Both the position numbers and the translations under genes were made by a program. Shown piece after piece: positions 1 through 14,016 of a DNA stretch of 64,000 bases. The DNA comes from Actinomucor elegans (taxonomy: Eukaryota; Mucoromycota; Mucoromycetes; Mucorales; Mucoraceae). Each line of letters opens with the position of its first letter. Within the stretch, counting starts at the first letter, position 1. Under the pieces are notes generated by a model. It did no database searches and was not told the origin of the DNA. It saw only the letters and a list, made by a program, of their open reading frames with translations. Location: contig JAMSLZ010000002.1 of NCBI GenBank assembly GCA_026027325.1, forward strand, positions 682,001-746,000, read 5' to 3'.

Positions 1-1209
1 GATCGAGAGCAACCTAACAATTACTCGATTATTACGGATACTTGGGCAATAAGATGCTATCATACTGTGAATTAGGCTAGAATGATATGTTATCTCTATT
101 CATATATTAAACTGATACTATTTCCCTTTAATTATATGCAGTGCCTCCTATTTTTCCAGTTTATATATAGTAAGCTGGTAGAATACTAAAAAGAAACTTT
201 ACACTTGGAAGCTTTATTTCTAGTTGGTCCTTTTAATCGAGATCGATGATGAATCATTTCAAGTTAAAATCACTGAAGCGCCACTGTGCGAACTAAACAT
301 AGAAAAATATGTAAAATATTTAGCACGCATCTGGCTGGATGATCTAGACTTTGGTGGATAGAACCTCCCATTAGTCTCTATCTGTAGATCTACCCATACA
401 ATCGCGAAACTGGGTTTGTATCTACAGTCAACTAAAGATAATACTCTACTTTTTTTGGGTAATATGCAAAAGCGAAACGCGCCCTTTCCAATATAATAAA
501 TCTATCTGACTGTACTCTATTGGCACGAGCACTAGAGACAATAATGTCGAAGTAGCGGTTTACATCTTGTTCCATCAGTCATATATTGATTTATATATCT
601 GCAACAAGCCGAGATATCCCTTTAATATATAGGTAATCCATAGAACGATGCTCACTCTTTCTAATGAACTAATTTTCTTGATTGTAGCTCAATATTTAAG
701 CAAATTGTAAAGCTTCTACGATCTGAATTGTCAAAGTGGATGTTTAAATCATGACTTGTCTAATTACAAAGACACTTCTAGATCAATAGCTAGTCAAGAC
801 CGTTCTTTAATTCTCAATTGAAAAAATAGAACAAAATGTACTCGTTCCAATGGAATAAATGTTGTCACTGTATGTCGACATGGAAAAGTATTAGAAGCTA
901 TACCCTCTGAATAGTCGGAATGGGCATTTAAAGCTTGACTCATCAAACCACAAGATCACTTGTGAGTCAGCAACAAGCCGAGATATACGGGCAAAATATA
1001 GAGAGAGAGAGAGAGAGAGAAAATGCGCACTTGTATACCTACATAATCAGCGCTAGTAAGCATTATTAAAGGCTGTGCTATTTACGGTAATTGGGCCATT
1101 TGCTTCTCCAAATTGGCCTAAATATATAACCGACTGTGGCAATCATGCTATAATAAGAAATGCGCACAATAATCAAACGAGATGATCTACATACAAAAAC
1201 TATTTTTAT
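1..1209. other. intergenic, decayed repeats
   Basis: No gene is supported here. The stretch is AT-rich and holds degenerate internal repeats: a segment around 720-775 (TGAATTGTCAAAGTGG...) recurs in diverged form around 903-960, and the string CAACAAGCCGAGATAT occurs at about 602 and again at about 971. A (GA)n microsatellite lies at about 1001-1020. No tRNA or ORF of coding quality was seen. Confidence 0.6.
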
Positions 1210-3565
<2,356 letters not shown>

Positions 3566-5558
3566 TGTTTCTTTATGTGTAATTGTATAAAAAGTTTTTT
3601 TTTTTATTTTTAATCTCGCAGTTGCAACTAGTTATATGTGTCTCACTGTGGGGATATAAAATTTCAATTTTTTTTTTTTTTTTTTTGGAAAGGTGGACCT
3701 CTTGAGTTTAGATTTTTTTTTCAAAATTTTGAACGAAACTTTTTGCAGTAGATATGTCAATTACGAAATATTGATTTAATACTAAGTCATCTACATTACT
3801 GGACCGAATTTTTGCATATTTCTCTTGTATTTATTTACTTGCGAAAGAGGGGACTAATAACTATAAAACCAAAAATTCGGAAAACGGTAGGTCATTCAAA
3901 ATATACTTCAGGTTTTTCAACGAGACACTATATATATATATATATATATTATGTATAACATTCAACTCTCAAGTTAATTATACGCAGGTTTTATCAATTC
4001 AATGCCTACTTATCTAAGCTTCTTTACTGTTCAAGATTCGCATAAAAGTTGACTGGGAAAATAATTTCACAAATATCCTTCAGGAAAAACTAGTTTATTC
4101 ATCGCTCACCAGTAACCACCATCCAAATATGTACTGAAAATATCGAAAAAGTATCTTTTTAGGATCCAATTCAAGATTTTTGAGAAGCATATTTTATATC
4201 TAATGTGTACGCATCACTAAACAAAGTATGCTTACACATTGTTTTGTGTTTATTTGATTGCTAAAAACAGTGATAACCACTATTGGAAAACCAATATTGC
4301 AGTATCTTATATAGTTTAAATATAGCGCCTTTTCTTCAAAGCGAGCATACCAGCCTGTCTATGTCGTTCAACGCGCAACAAGGCCCTGTACAGAATAGTT
4401 CCAAACATTCTGTATCTATCTCGACTTTTCGATTATTCAAAGATTGTATTAAAAAACAAACAGAAAAGGAATTATAACTTGAAACATACCAGTTAAGATA
4501 AATAAAGTATATATGTTGTGCTTTAATTGAGCAGAGGTTAAATAGATACAGCAGCCCATTTAGAATCTAGAGCACTAAAAACATGTAACACTTTACCGGG
4601 ACCTTTCGAGAAATGTATTAATGATTAGATTCTATTTTCATGAGAACGCCCGACGTTAATGTATCGTACATGCGTTATACATCACTTAAACAAATATTTA
4701 ATAGGCGTATGTAGCAGCCCATTTTACTTGTACTTTATATAAATACTTGTGAAATTGGTAATACATCGGAAACGAACCGAGAACTACATAAGTCATCAAA
4801 TCTAGGTTCATATTAAATACATGCCTTTCATATCTATTCACTAAAATTTAGTGTACTTATTCAACTTCGGTTAAATACAGGCTTTAATAGATGTGGTGCC
4901 TCATTGTGAACATGTGCTCCCCCATCAGATGTGACATTGAATCTAAATCGATGAGGAATGCAGAGACATTGAAATAGCCCCTTTTCAGAAAAATTTTATA
5001 CATATACATCCTTAAGCCTAAATTTTCGAACATTATAGTTTTCATATGTAGAGCGCAAAGCCGGTATTTTAAAAAAACCACAGGCTTAATACATTGGATA
5101 ATATGCCTTTGTATTTTTATCAAATACAAAGCACTCGAGTTATATATCATTACATTTAGAAAGGATCGAAACTCTCTTTGTTAACGATAACTCCTAAATT
5201 GAAAAAATAAATAAAATAATACATGATTTTCTCATTATTAGATACGTCTTTCAGCTACACATAAACCTTACTGATTGATCTTTTACACATTGGTAACTGT
5301 TGGTCATTAAAGTGGGATCAAAAGCCTATACCCAAAAAAAAAAAGGAAACTTAAATTGCATTATTCACCACAATTGACCAATCAAGTATCTGAAAATTCA
5401 AGAGTTGCATACACACCGATGAAGCTGTCCTCTTTTTCTAAGTACCTAAACTATTTTTTTTTTTTTTTTTTTTTTTTGCATGATTTTGCTTTTATTGTTA
5501 CCCGTAACAAAAAAAAAGAAGATTGAAATACACTAGATTACAATAAAAGTCTCTCTGT
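3566..5558. other. intergenic, AT-rich
   Basis: Divides the start of the helicase gene from the 3' end of the deubiquitinase gene. It contains T-runs (about 3669-3686 and 5454-5477), a (TA)n run near 3931-3949 and low-complexity DNA. Short ORFs at 4283-4477 and 4884-5150 have no coding character that I can recognise. Nothing else is seen. Confidence 0.6.
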
Positions 5559-7783
5559 CTAATCACGCTCATAAAATAGCATATAAGCCTCACTCTTCAA
5601 CACAGTTTCTAAATCTACTTCCTCAATCAATTCATCATTACAGCGCCAAAATTTGGTAGGTGGCTTTGGCTTCGCATCGCCTAACGGACTACGAACTTCA
5701 TGACCGGTAGGCAATTTCTTTCTACGATACGTAACAAAATGGCCCGACTGATGATTACCATAATGCACAATGACAGCACATAGCTTGTACTGGATAGCGC
5801 GTGATACAGGGACTACGGATAGCGAAGGTAACGCGTTTTGAATTGGTCGATCGTCTTTGGAGGAATTCAGTAACGCGACACCAAGGCCATCTTCGCGAGC
5901 ATGCTGTTGATGCGTAAATCGATGACCGCCGGTCATGTTGCGCAAATAAACAAGACTGGTACGACTGGTACGTGTGTGCGGTAAGATGGGCGTAGGAGGA
6001 GGTGAACTCAAAGAAGCAGTAGGTTCACTGGTATTAAGATAGCCATTCGTAGTGTAGGGAGCCAGATCGAGATATTCGGGAAAGTTGATTTGGCAGTGGT
6101 TCTTTTGGACCAGGCCAGAAGGGTGATAGATCGATCGAGATAGATGGAGACAAAGTGATTTGGGTGGGTTGGCAAACATGGTCTGTTTGGTTGTGCGAGG
6201 AGAGGCTTTAGGAGTGACAAGTGGAATACCATACTATCATATAAAAAACGAGTTAAATAAACATGTAAGTAGAGCTCCTATCGGGTTACATACCAAAGTA
6301 GCCTCGATGTTGGATTTTAACGCATCTTTGATTCTTCCTATATCAATTGTTAAAACAGCCGATCGTTCTTCATCTTTGCCCATAACTGCAGCTAATTCTT
6401 GTTCCATGGCTTCTAATGTAGCTACTAAAGTACATTTTCTACACTGAAAATCAGTCAAGATATCAACTTTTGTATATGTCTTTAGACAGCTCTCCAAGGT
6501 ACAGCTTGACTATAGTATTGTGTTAAAATGTAGACTACAAATAAGGAATTCAACTTACAGTTTGAGGCGCAGTTAATGATATATTATCAAATGTATGATG
6601 TCTAATAGGAGCCTACAAGAAAGGATAAGTATCTCCTATATATCTCGATCTAACTGACACTTTACTGTATAGCCACAGTTCATACAACTAATTTTGGAAG
6701 CAGCTAGTCCTGTAAAAGGATTTCTAGGACTTCTGCGTCTCGGACGTAAATGACCGCCTACCGTGCAAACCGAGAATGAACTCCACATTGAAGCAGTTGT
6801 ACCAAATGAAGATACGGAAGCAGTGTCAAAATTATCACTATTGGGATCCTTTTTTTTTTCAAAAAAAAAAACGACAATGAGTTCTTTTGATTATGAATTT
6901 TTCTTGATATTCAACTTACACCTTCACCCGTAAACTCTCTAATTGTGATGGCATCTAATAAAGAAGTGGCATTTTCTCGGTACTGAATCTCCTCTTCCGA
7001 TGTCAAAGCACTTGATATGATTTGAAACAGCTCATGGGCATCCTTTATAAGCATGTAAGTAACGGTATCATTGGGCCATTGTATGAAACATCTCATTTAC
7101 CTGTTGTTCGCGGTTAATGGTACCGCCTGATTTTCTCTCTAAAGCGCTTAGGAAATCTGTAGGTGTAATTGATCTCGGCTTGGGTAAAGGTCTATTCAGC
7201 ACTATATACAATTCTCAGTTAAGCATACAACAAAGGTAGTTTGCTTTTCTTACATTCTATAGTTGCATAAAGCGCACAAGCAACTGATTGTAATATAAAT
7301 TCATTTTGAGGTACAGCTGGCGCTGACTCGTCTCCTTGTTCATCTACGCGTTCAGCCTTTTAAAGTGTTAATTTTTGCTTAATAGAAAAAATATTTCTTT
7401 TTTGGACTTACAAGATAAGAACGTAAACTAGCCAATGTAGCAAAAGCCTAGCAGCAAAGTTTGAGTGTTTCATAATTTAATAATAAAAAAAAAAGGATTT
7501 TTTTTTCTTTACCTGTAAAACGGAATTAACAAAGCAATAGTTTTGCGTATTGACAAGACCCAAAATAAATTGACCATCACGTTCTAATGGCACATTAAAG
7601 TTAACATGCAACGCTTGCATTAAATGCATCCAAAATGTTACCTCTTTGTATCTTGGACTTGATTCTTCTCTTTCTTTTCTTTGATTCAAAGCTATTATTT
7701 GTAGATAGCACATAGCTGGAAGCAGCTAAAGCAATGCCAGCTACTGCTGCAATAGTCGGTAAATGATAGTTATTAGATGACAT
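5559..7783 (-). CDS. ubiquitin-specific protease, USP30/UBP1-like, with N-terminal membrane anchor
   Basis: Cysteine protease (peptidase C19) that removes ubiquitin. Starts at ATG 7783 (MSSNNYHLPTIAAVAG). Residues 9-27 form one hydrophobic segment followed by a KKRKRRIKSK basic stretch, as expected of a signal-anchored protein. Intron 1 (7584-7641) then leads into the Cys box GLVNTQNYCFVNSVLQ, with the catalytic Cys near residue 64. Next come the QQDAHELFQ motif, a zinc-ribbon-like pair (SCMNCG ... FQCRKC), and the His box GNHQSGHFVTYR with WRCNDELIEEV and YMLFYERD at the end. A TM anchor directly before the Cys box is the layout of human USP30 (mitochondrial outer membrane) and yeast UBP1; which membrane it uses here is inference. 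In the Cys box, TQNY replaces the usual GNTC-type context (LGNTC), but Cys and His are kept. Several introns; total length roughly 550-600 aa. Confidence 0.88.
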
Positions 7784-9512
7784 GAGATGATATCATGTAT
7801 AGTTTACAATAACAAGGCAAAAACTCTATAATAAAAAGAGTAAAGAGAAAGCAAGTAATTTAATTAGGAGGAAAGGATGTAATGAGAAGGGAAAAGGAGC
7901 AAGCGAAAAAAGTTGTGATAGTTCATTCCAACCCCACCCTCTAATTAAACTTTTGGTCGAGTACAAGAAATCAAGTTGGTACACTAGTCCAAATGCATTC
8001 ACACGCTGTTTCAAGCGTAATTGGACCTTGGGTTAACATTTTCAATGCAGGGCTTAAGGCTCGAATCGAGATTTTCAGTCACAAACTCAGCCACCATTTT
8101 AAGCTCCACAGCACGATATCATTCTTGATTGGCCAACTGTGATTGAATCTAAGGCGCATGGGTTCACTCGATAAACCCTTTTATTATCTTAAAGTTATGC
8201 TACGTCAAAAACTTTGCGAAAATATATCTTTACAATTAATAGAAGCTTTAGAACTATACTATGTCTTTTAGTTGAATCAATTTTTTTATCTTACATTGGT
8301 GTGAAAAAGAGTTAGAATACTCCGATGATATAAAGTTTTTCATTTACGGAGCCCTATTTTACCTTTCATGCAGCTCTAACACTTATATCATTCGAAATAA
8401 CTCCTCATCATCTATAAAATGTATTAATCTATTAGCACCTGAGAAAACAGTATCGATTATTAGATATTCAATTTAAGATATCCAATCTATGGCTCTGAGT
8501 GTTGAAAATTAATTGAAGTTCCGATTATTTTCATTGGTAGATGAACACTGACAACGAGGTCCATCGATATACTTGACAAAAATCACTATATTACACAAAC
8601 TTTCTCTATATTACCAATAGGTAAGTACTAAACTTTAAAAGCTGGGCAATACAGAGATTACATATTGCTCTGGCGGATACGCCTAGTATAAAAAGTGCAT
8701 TTCTTTAAAGAAAAGAAATAGGTACCTTCGATTATATAGTTTTCTTTCCCTCTCTATTCATAATAGTTTAATTTCTTTATACTTGCAGACTATATACCAT
8801 TCGAAAAAGAATTCAACTTTTTACAACTTTCATTAAGCTGACAAATGACCAATATGTAAGTGTCTGATGATACATTTTAATGTCTAGTTTTTTGGCATAA
8901 AATTTCATGCTCCTAGGCCAAGCAAACTTGAAAAATTAAAACTCAAGTCATTGACGCGGAGGTGTGCTCTTCAATACGCGCGATCTTGAGCAATCTTGGT
9001 TAAATGTCGCATTCGATCCATGTTTCATGGTCAGAATGAGCTGCTACATCTGTTACACTTCTGACATCTACTCTAAAGAGCTACTTATTTTATATGACCG
9101 CGTATTTTTGTAAATATATACTGATAAAATAGTTAACTGAATAATGGTACTGCTGCTCTCCATGAGGATACAACACAAGTCTTTTTTTTTATAACCTCTT
9201 AACCTACCAAAGCTTTCCCTTTAAAGGGTTCTGAAGCTACATTTATTGCGATACACGAGCTATACCCAAAAAGCTGGGTAATCCAGGTTCAAATCTTGCA
9301 GACTAATGTACCAACTTTTTCCTCTACTCGACTAAAATCAACTGATTGGGGGTGGAGATTGCTTTTTGTTTGTTGCGCGGAGTGATGATACCCCACAACT
9401 AGTAGTTGTAGTTTAATTTTCAACACTTTGTAATGCAATCATGCAACTAAAGGGGGTCAATATATAAGAAACAGTTTTTTAAAGACCTTGTCCCCTTTTT
9501 CTTTTCGTTTTA

Positions 9513-9547
<35 letters not shown>

Positions 9548-9574
9548 TATATATATACATATACATATATTATC
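7784..9574. other. intergenic with repeat remnant and upstream region of the RasGEF gene
   Basis: AT-rich spacer between divergently transcribed genes. A copy of the window-wide 'GATCTCGG' repeat lies at about 8975-9075. Immediately before the RasGEF gene are an AGGGGG stretch (about 9449-9456, resembling an inverted stress-response CCCCT element), a TATA-like CAATATATAAG (about 9457-9468), and a (CT)n tract at about 9512-9538 in the presumed 5' leader. A string resembling a tRNA B box (GGTTCAAATC, about 9288) has no matching A box or cloverleaf. Confidence 0.5.
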
Positions 9575-12511
9575 ATGAATAGTAAAATGTGGATTTCTCG
9601 TAAAATTAATTCTATATTCAAACATCAAAAATCAACCAACATCAATCTATTTCATCATCATTACCAGCATCAATATCATACACAGCAATGTCAATCCATA
9701 AAACAAGAAGCAGCAGTAAAGTAGAATCTCTGTAATCTTTTGAAAAAAAAAATTACTTATGCTGTATAGATTTCATTTGTATTAGGGATCACAGCTAGTG
9801 TAAATCAAACCGGCAAATCTTCTCTAGTTCAGTGTCTTGAGTTAATAGAGACAAATAAACATGGTGAGATACAGAAATAATTTGACATGTCTTTAAAAGA
9901 CTAAGTTGTACCTGTAGGACTCTATCGATTAAAGAGTAATGAGCAGTTTATCATACAAATCATTGAATATACTAATACAAGTGCACCACCTACAGTAATG
10001 TATTCACTATCTAGATAACCTCGATATGATACACTAAGCTTTAGATATCTAGAACATAAAGGCTCTGGATGGCATCTTTATTTGTTATGATACTACAAAT
10101 CGAGATTCTATGGATGACTTACCTGACATAATCAGTAAATAACAATAACAAATGATGGTTTCAAGCTACTAATGGTACCTGTGATTAGACACTTTCATAT
10201 CACATAACGTCCCCTGCCTTTTGATTGGTCTCAAATCCGATTTGACATTACAAAGGACTGTAGATCCACAGCTGGGACATTTGATAGGCAATCTATTTGG
10301 CGTACAAGCCATCGAAGCCGATACAGTAACACAGCAAGGCATACAACTATTACAAAAGCATTTCATACAATTCATTTATTCAGATAAGGAACTGTTGATG
10401 CCTCAATGTGAACAGTTATCAGTTACCTCAACTCCTGTTGAAGAAGAAGAGGAAGAAAAAGAAGAAAAAGAAGTAGAAGAACCTGTATAGTAAGTATCTG
10501 CTACTGGAAGCAATTGTATGCGTAAACTAATCGTTATAACAGTAATACCAATCTTTCTGTTAAACCAATGAGTCGAAACAATAGCAATAATTCTCAAACT
10601 AATGGATACGAAACTGCAGCAGACATTGTAGACCAAGTTATTAATAATACTGAAGGTAAAATTAGACAGCAAGTATATACAGTATATATATATATATATA
10701 ATATCTCCTATTTTATGATTAGATGCCAATGGTGTTGCTATCTTTCTAACCGTATTTCGAAAGTTCATGAAGCCGTTTGACCTTGCCACTCTTTTAATTC
10801 AAAAGTAAGTCTACCATGGTTTTTCGACGGTCCATCCGTTAAAACAGTATACGTTTTATAGATTTGAATTTGATTTAATAAACCAAGATCATCATTTTCG
10901 ATCTGAAACCACAAATGCCAAGTTTATATTACCAACCTCACGTCAAGAAAGGTACATCTAACTTTAATCTAGATAGGAGAAAAATGCTCATTATTTTTGA
11001 TTGCAGGATTCGCTCTTTCTTTTGCCTTTGGTTATCACACTATTGGGGTGATTTTAAAAGCTCGGCAACGCGTCGGATCATTCTTGATTTCCTTGAGCGC
11101 ATTTCCAACTATCAAGAATTGGCTACTATTCGAGATGTCATTACACCACTGGCATTACGAGAACCGGCCTTGTGCGATAAAGATGCATACTGGGGCATGT
11201 CTGATCTCTCTGATAAAGAAAAAAAGCAACGAAAGAAAGATAGCGGATATGGTGAATGGACTTCTCCTATCCTCACTAGTACCACATTAAAAAGAGCAGC
11301 TTCCACCAACACTTATACAACCATTACACCTCGTCTTGCTTTCAAATCCATCATCTCATTCAATACACCATCACGACAGGATGATGAAGAGGCAGAAACA
11401 TATGCTGCTAACGGTCGGAGAAACTCGACACCTGTTTCTTTAAACCATTATCTTCCTCCAACGCCTGTTGTACGATTTGGAGGAGGAAACGTATTGTACA
11501 GTGCTCCGCCTCGAACTAAATCATCGTTGTTGTTGATCGATCCCCATCACACGTTTGACGTGATCACTTCAATTTCAGCACAATACATTGCAGAGCAACT
11601 GACATTTGTCGAACAAGAGCTGTTTCGCAAGATACAGCCTCGAGATTTCTTGCGGTATTTATGGACTCCTCCTACAGCGAAAAGAGATTCAAATCCATTG
11701 CTGGCTTCCATCGAAAACTTTAATTTTGTATCGGGTTGGATTGCGTCCTTGATAGTGGACCAGGTCAATATTGAAAAGCGTATTCTTGTGTTTGAAGCCT
11801 GTTTGCGAATTGCAGTAGAGCTTCGAGCAATGCATAATTTTAATACACTGATGGCAGTCTTGGCAGGCATCAACAGTGCAGCTGTACTGAGATTAAAACA
11901 GACACGCATCTTGGTAAGATTGAAGAACAAGAAGCTGTTTGATCAGTTTTTGGAATTGGAGATCTTGATGAGTTCAGAAAGGTAAGATAAGAGACCTATA
12001 TTTTTGTATGTATATTTAACATGGTAAGCAGGTCTTTTTATCAATACAGAGCAGCACTAAAACAAACAGAGTTCCCTGGCATACCTTATCTGTAAATATT
12101 GCGCTGTTTATACGAGAAAGTAATAACTAACCATTTATTGGAACAGAGGGATTCACCAACAAGATCTGGTGTCCTTGGGAGAAGCAAACAAAGATCACAA
12201 GATGGACGGTAAAGTGCACTGGAAGAAGTTTCGCTTGATGGGTGAATGTATATTGGAAATGATACGATTTCAATATCCGACCTATACTTCATTGGTGCCT
12301 GAGCCTACCTTGCTTTATTTTATAGGTCATCAATCAACAGCCATTATGACAGAAGATGTAAAGTACAATAGTATATTACACAAATCAGCCGATTAACGAA
12401 CTTTTATAGGAACGCTACGAGAAATCAATGGAAATTGAACCCAAATCCTTGAAACCTTCACCATCTACTAGTAGCTCTACCTCTTCGCGATGGTTAACTA
12501 GCATAAAATGA
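9575..12511 (+). CDS. RasGEF with N-terminal degenerate Ras-like GTPase domain, multi-exon
   Basis: Guanine nucleotide exchange factor for Ras-type GTPases. Exon 1 (9575-9715) starts MNSKMWIS; a 54-nt intron (9716-9769) joins it in phase to ISFVLGITASVNQTGKSSL, a beta1/P-loop. Next exons give FIIQIIEYTNTS in place of the DTAG switch II, ALDGIFICYDTTNRDSMDDL (Ras beta4-like), PCLLIGLKSDL (G4, Lys and Asp kept) and a G5-like QAIEADT. An acidic linker (EEEEEEKEEKE) leads to the RasGEF-N domain (FLTVFRKFMKPFDLATLL, about 10740-10800) and the catalytic CDC25 domain (IAEQLTFVEQELFRKIQPRDFL ... FVSGWIASLI ... NFNTLMAVLAGINSAAVLRLK ... EFPGIPYL). The last intron starts at the GTAAAG after MTED; the stop TGA is at 12509-12511. 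The GTPase part lacks the first P-loop Gly in register, DxxG and the catalytic Gln, so it is probably a pseudo-GTPase. All junctions were chosen by GT/AG and frame continuity. Confidence 0.88.
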
Positions 12512-13013
12512 TAGTAATAAAAGCTTGAAACGAGATTGTACAATAGTCTGTTCGCCCATACACGAATAAGAAAACGCACAGCTACTTGCTTGTTTGTTTG
12601 TTTGTTCCTATAAGACGATTCTTATTGTAATAAGTGGTATCACTATAGTATTGAATAAGCGATGTCTGACTAATAATAGTGGGCTGATAACCCAAGAACA
12701 AAAAAAAAAAGATTAATATCTTACAAGAGCCGTATGATTATCTTGAAGAATCTTTATCACTTGCTATAAGTAACCTATAATAGGAACTGTCCGTGGGCTT
12801 CAAATCCGGCCTGAAGGTCTTGTGAGTGAAGAAGTCCTAAACCAATAAGATGCATAGTTCCATTGTCGGTTTTAGTCAAGGGAAAAGCAGAAACCAAGCT
12901 GGTAGGCAATAAAAAATTTTCACTGCTGGTACGACTCACAGGTAAATAGTTTCTTTTTTTCAGTTTAATTGGATTTCCTCTTCTTTTCTTCTTTATACTT
13001 CTTTCTTTATTAA
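12512..13013. other. intergenic; possible minus-strand coding exon at 12776-12960
   Basis: The 3' flank of the RasGEF gene and the pyrimidine-rich leader of the next gene (about 12950-13010). On the minus strand an open frame ends at a TAG near 12776 and reads protein-like for about 58 codons (it includes SSENFLLPTSLVSAFPL and GLGLLHSQDLQAGFEAHG). No ATG begins it, and its upstream side runs into the CT-rich leader of the neighbouring plus-strand gene. It may be a terminal exon of an unrecognised gene or chance. Confidence 0.3.
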
Positions 13014-13607
13014 ATGATAGCTATCACTTATCCTACCACTAGCGAACAATCAGCAGGGGAAATACCGACACGGATCATCACAACGGAGACCACCCAGGAC
13101 ACACTTCTATTGCCACCCACGCCTACAGCAAGCGATGATGAAGAAGATATCAAACAAAAGACGATCAAACTACAACGTAGAGGTACTGTTTCCTTGGCTG
13201 ACTTAATACCAGTTGCATCTGCTGCTCTTCGAGCCAAAAGTACCACTTCTACACAAGATTCACCGTTAGCGCGGGCTTTAACCAAAGTCAAAATTGGAGT
13301 TCAGACACATCGACTCAAAGAAAGATACCTGAGGAATGAATGGATTCGACTTGCTTTGGCTTCCCCAGTAGATGAAACTACCATCAATAACAATATGCGC
13401 GTTATAAAAACAAGTCGCACCAAGGAAATCGCCTTATGGTATGAACACAAATTCAAACGATTAACGCTTACCCTTGAGGAACTTGAAAAGAAGGTAGATG
13501 AGTTAAGGCGACAGAGATTGTTACTATTACACCAAAAGAGTATCACAAATTGTACTTCTTTACCTTCTCCTCCTGCAACTCATTTATCGTTTTCTAAAAT
13601 ACCCTAA
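13014..13607 (+). CDS. hypothetical protein, 197 aa, with C-terminal coiled coil
   Basis: Not recognised. A single-exon frame from ATG 13014 (MIAITYPTTSEQS) to a TAA at 13605-13607. The N-terminal half is Thr/Ser/Pro-rich with an acidic patch (SDDEEDIKQK). The middle (KLQRRGTVSLADLIPVASAA, about residues 53-72) looks like a short conserved motif, followed by a basic region ending in RLKERYLRNEWIRLAL. Residues about 140-180 (WYEHKFKRLTLTLEELEKKVDELRRQRLLLL) show heptad spacing typical of a coiled coil. The sequence just before the ATG is C/T-rich, as usual for fungal leaders. Codon use and low-complexity balance look genuine, but no domain family can be named. It could begin in an earlier exon that I did not find. 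Confidence 0.6.
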   Translation: MIAITYPTTSEQSAGEIPTRIITTETTQDTLLLPPTPTASDDEEDIKQKTIKLQRRGTVSLADLIPVASAALRAKSTTSTQDSPLARALTKVKIGVQTHRLKERYLRNEWIRLALASPVDETTINNNMRVIKTSRTKEIALWYEHKFKRLTLTLEELEKKVDELRRQRLLLLHQKSITNCTSLPSPPATHLSFSKIP

Positions 13608-14016
13608 ACTACTTTCGAGTTTTAACTCTTTCTCCTATATATAATCGTAATCCTAGTAACTCTTTGTTCGTTCGCTTGCAGGCCCTTTCCTTTTTACCCT
13701 AAAATCTACCGTATCACCCTTTCCTTTTTTTATTTTATTTTCTTTCTATATAACCGTATCTTGTACTATAGAAGTCCTTGTCTTTATATTCCAACACTAG
13801 CTTAACAAAACAGTCTATATCACCTTTTTAAAAGACCAATATTTAAACGAAATAAAACTTATATTTTCTTAATCTAAAAGTCCTTTGTGTTCATTAATAC
13901 CATTCCTTTGCAGTGACTATGTGTTACATTAGCAGATTCTGGATTATACAGCTATGTTGTTCCTTTATTCTGACAAGTGCTGTTTCTAATAACACTTGAT
14001 AATAGACAGCCTCTAT

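Noticed and set aside
9240..9310. tRNA B-box-like GGTTCAAATC
   Set aside because: No A box or anticodon stem upstream at tRNA distance; likely chance.
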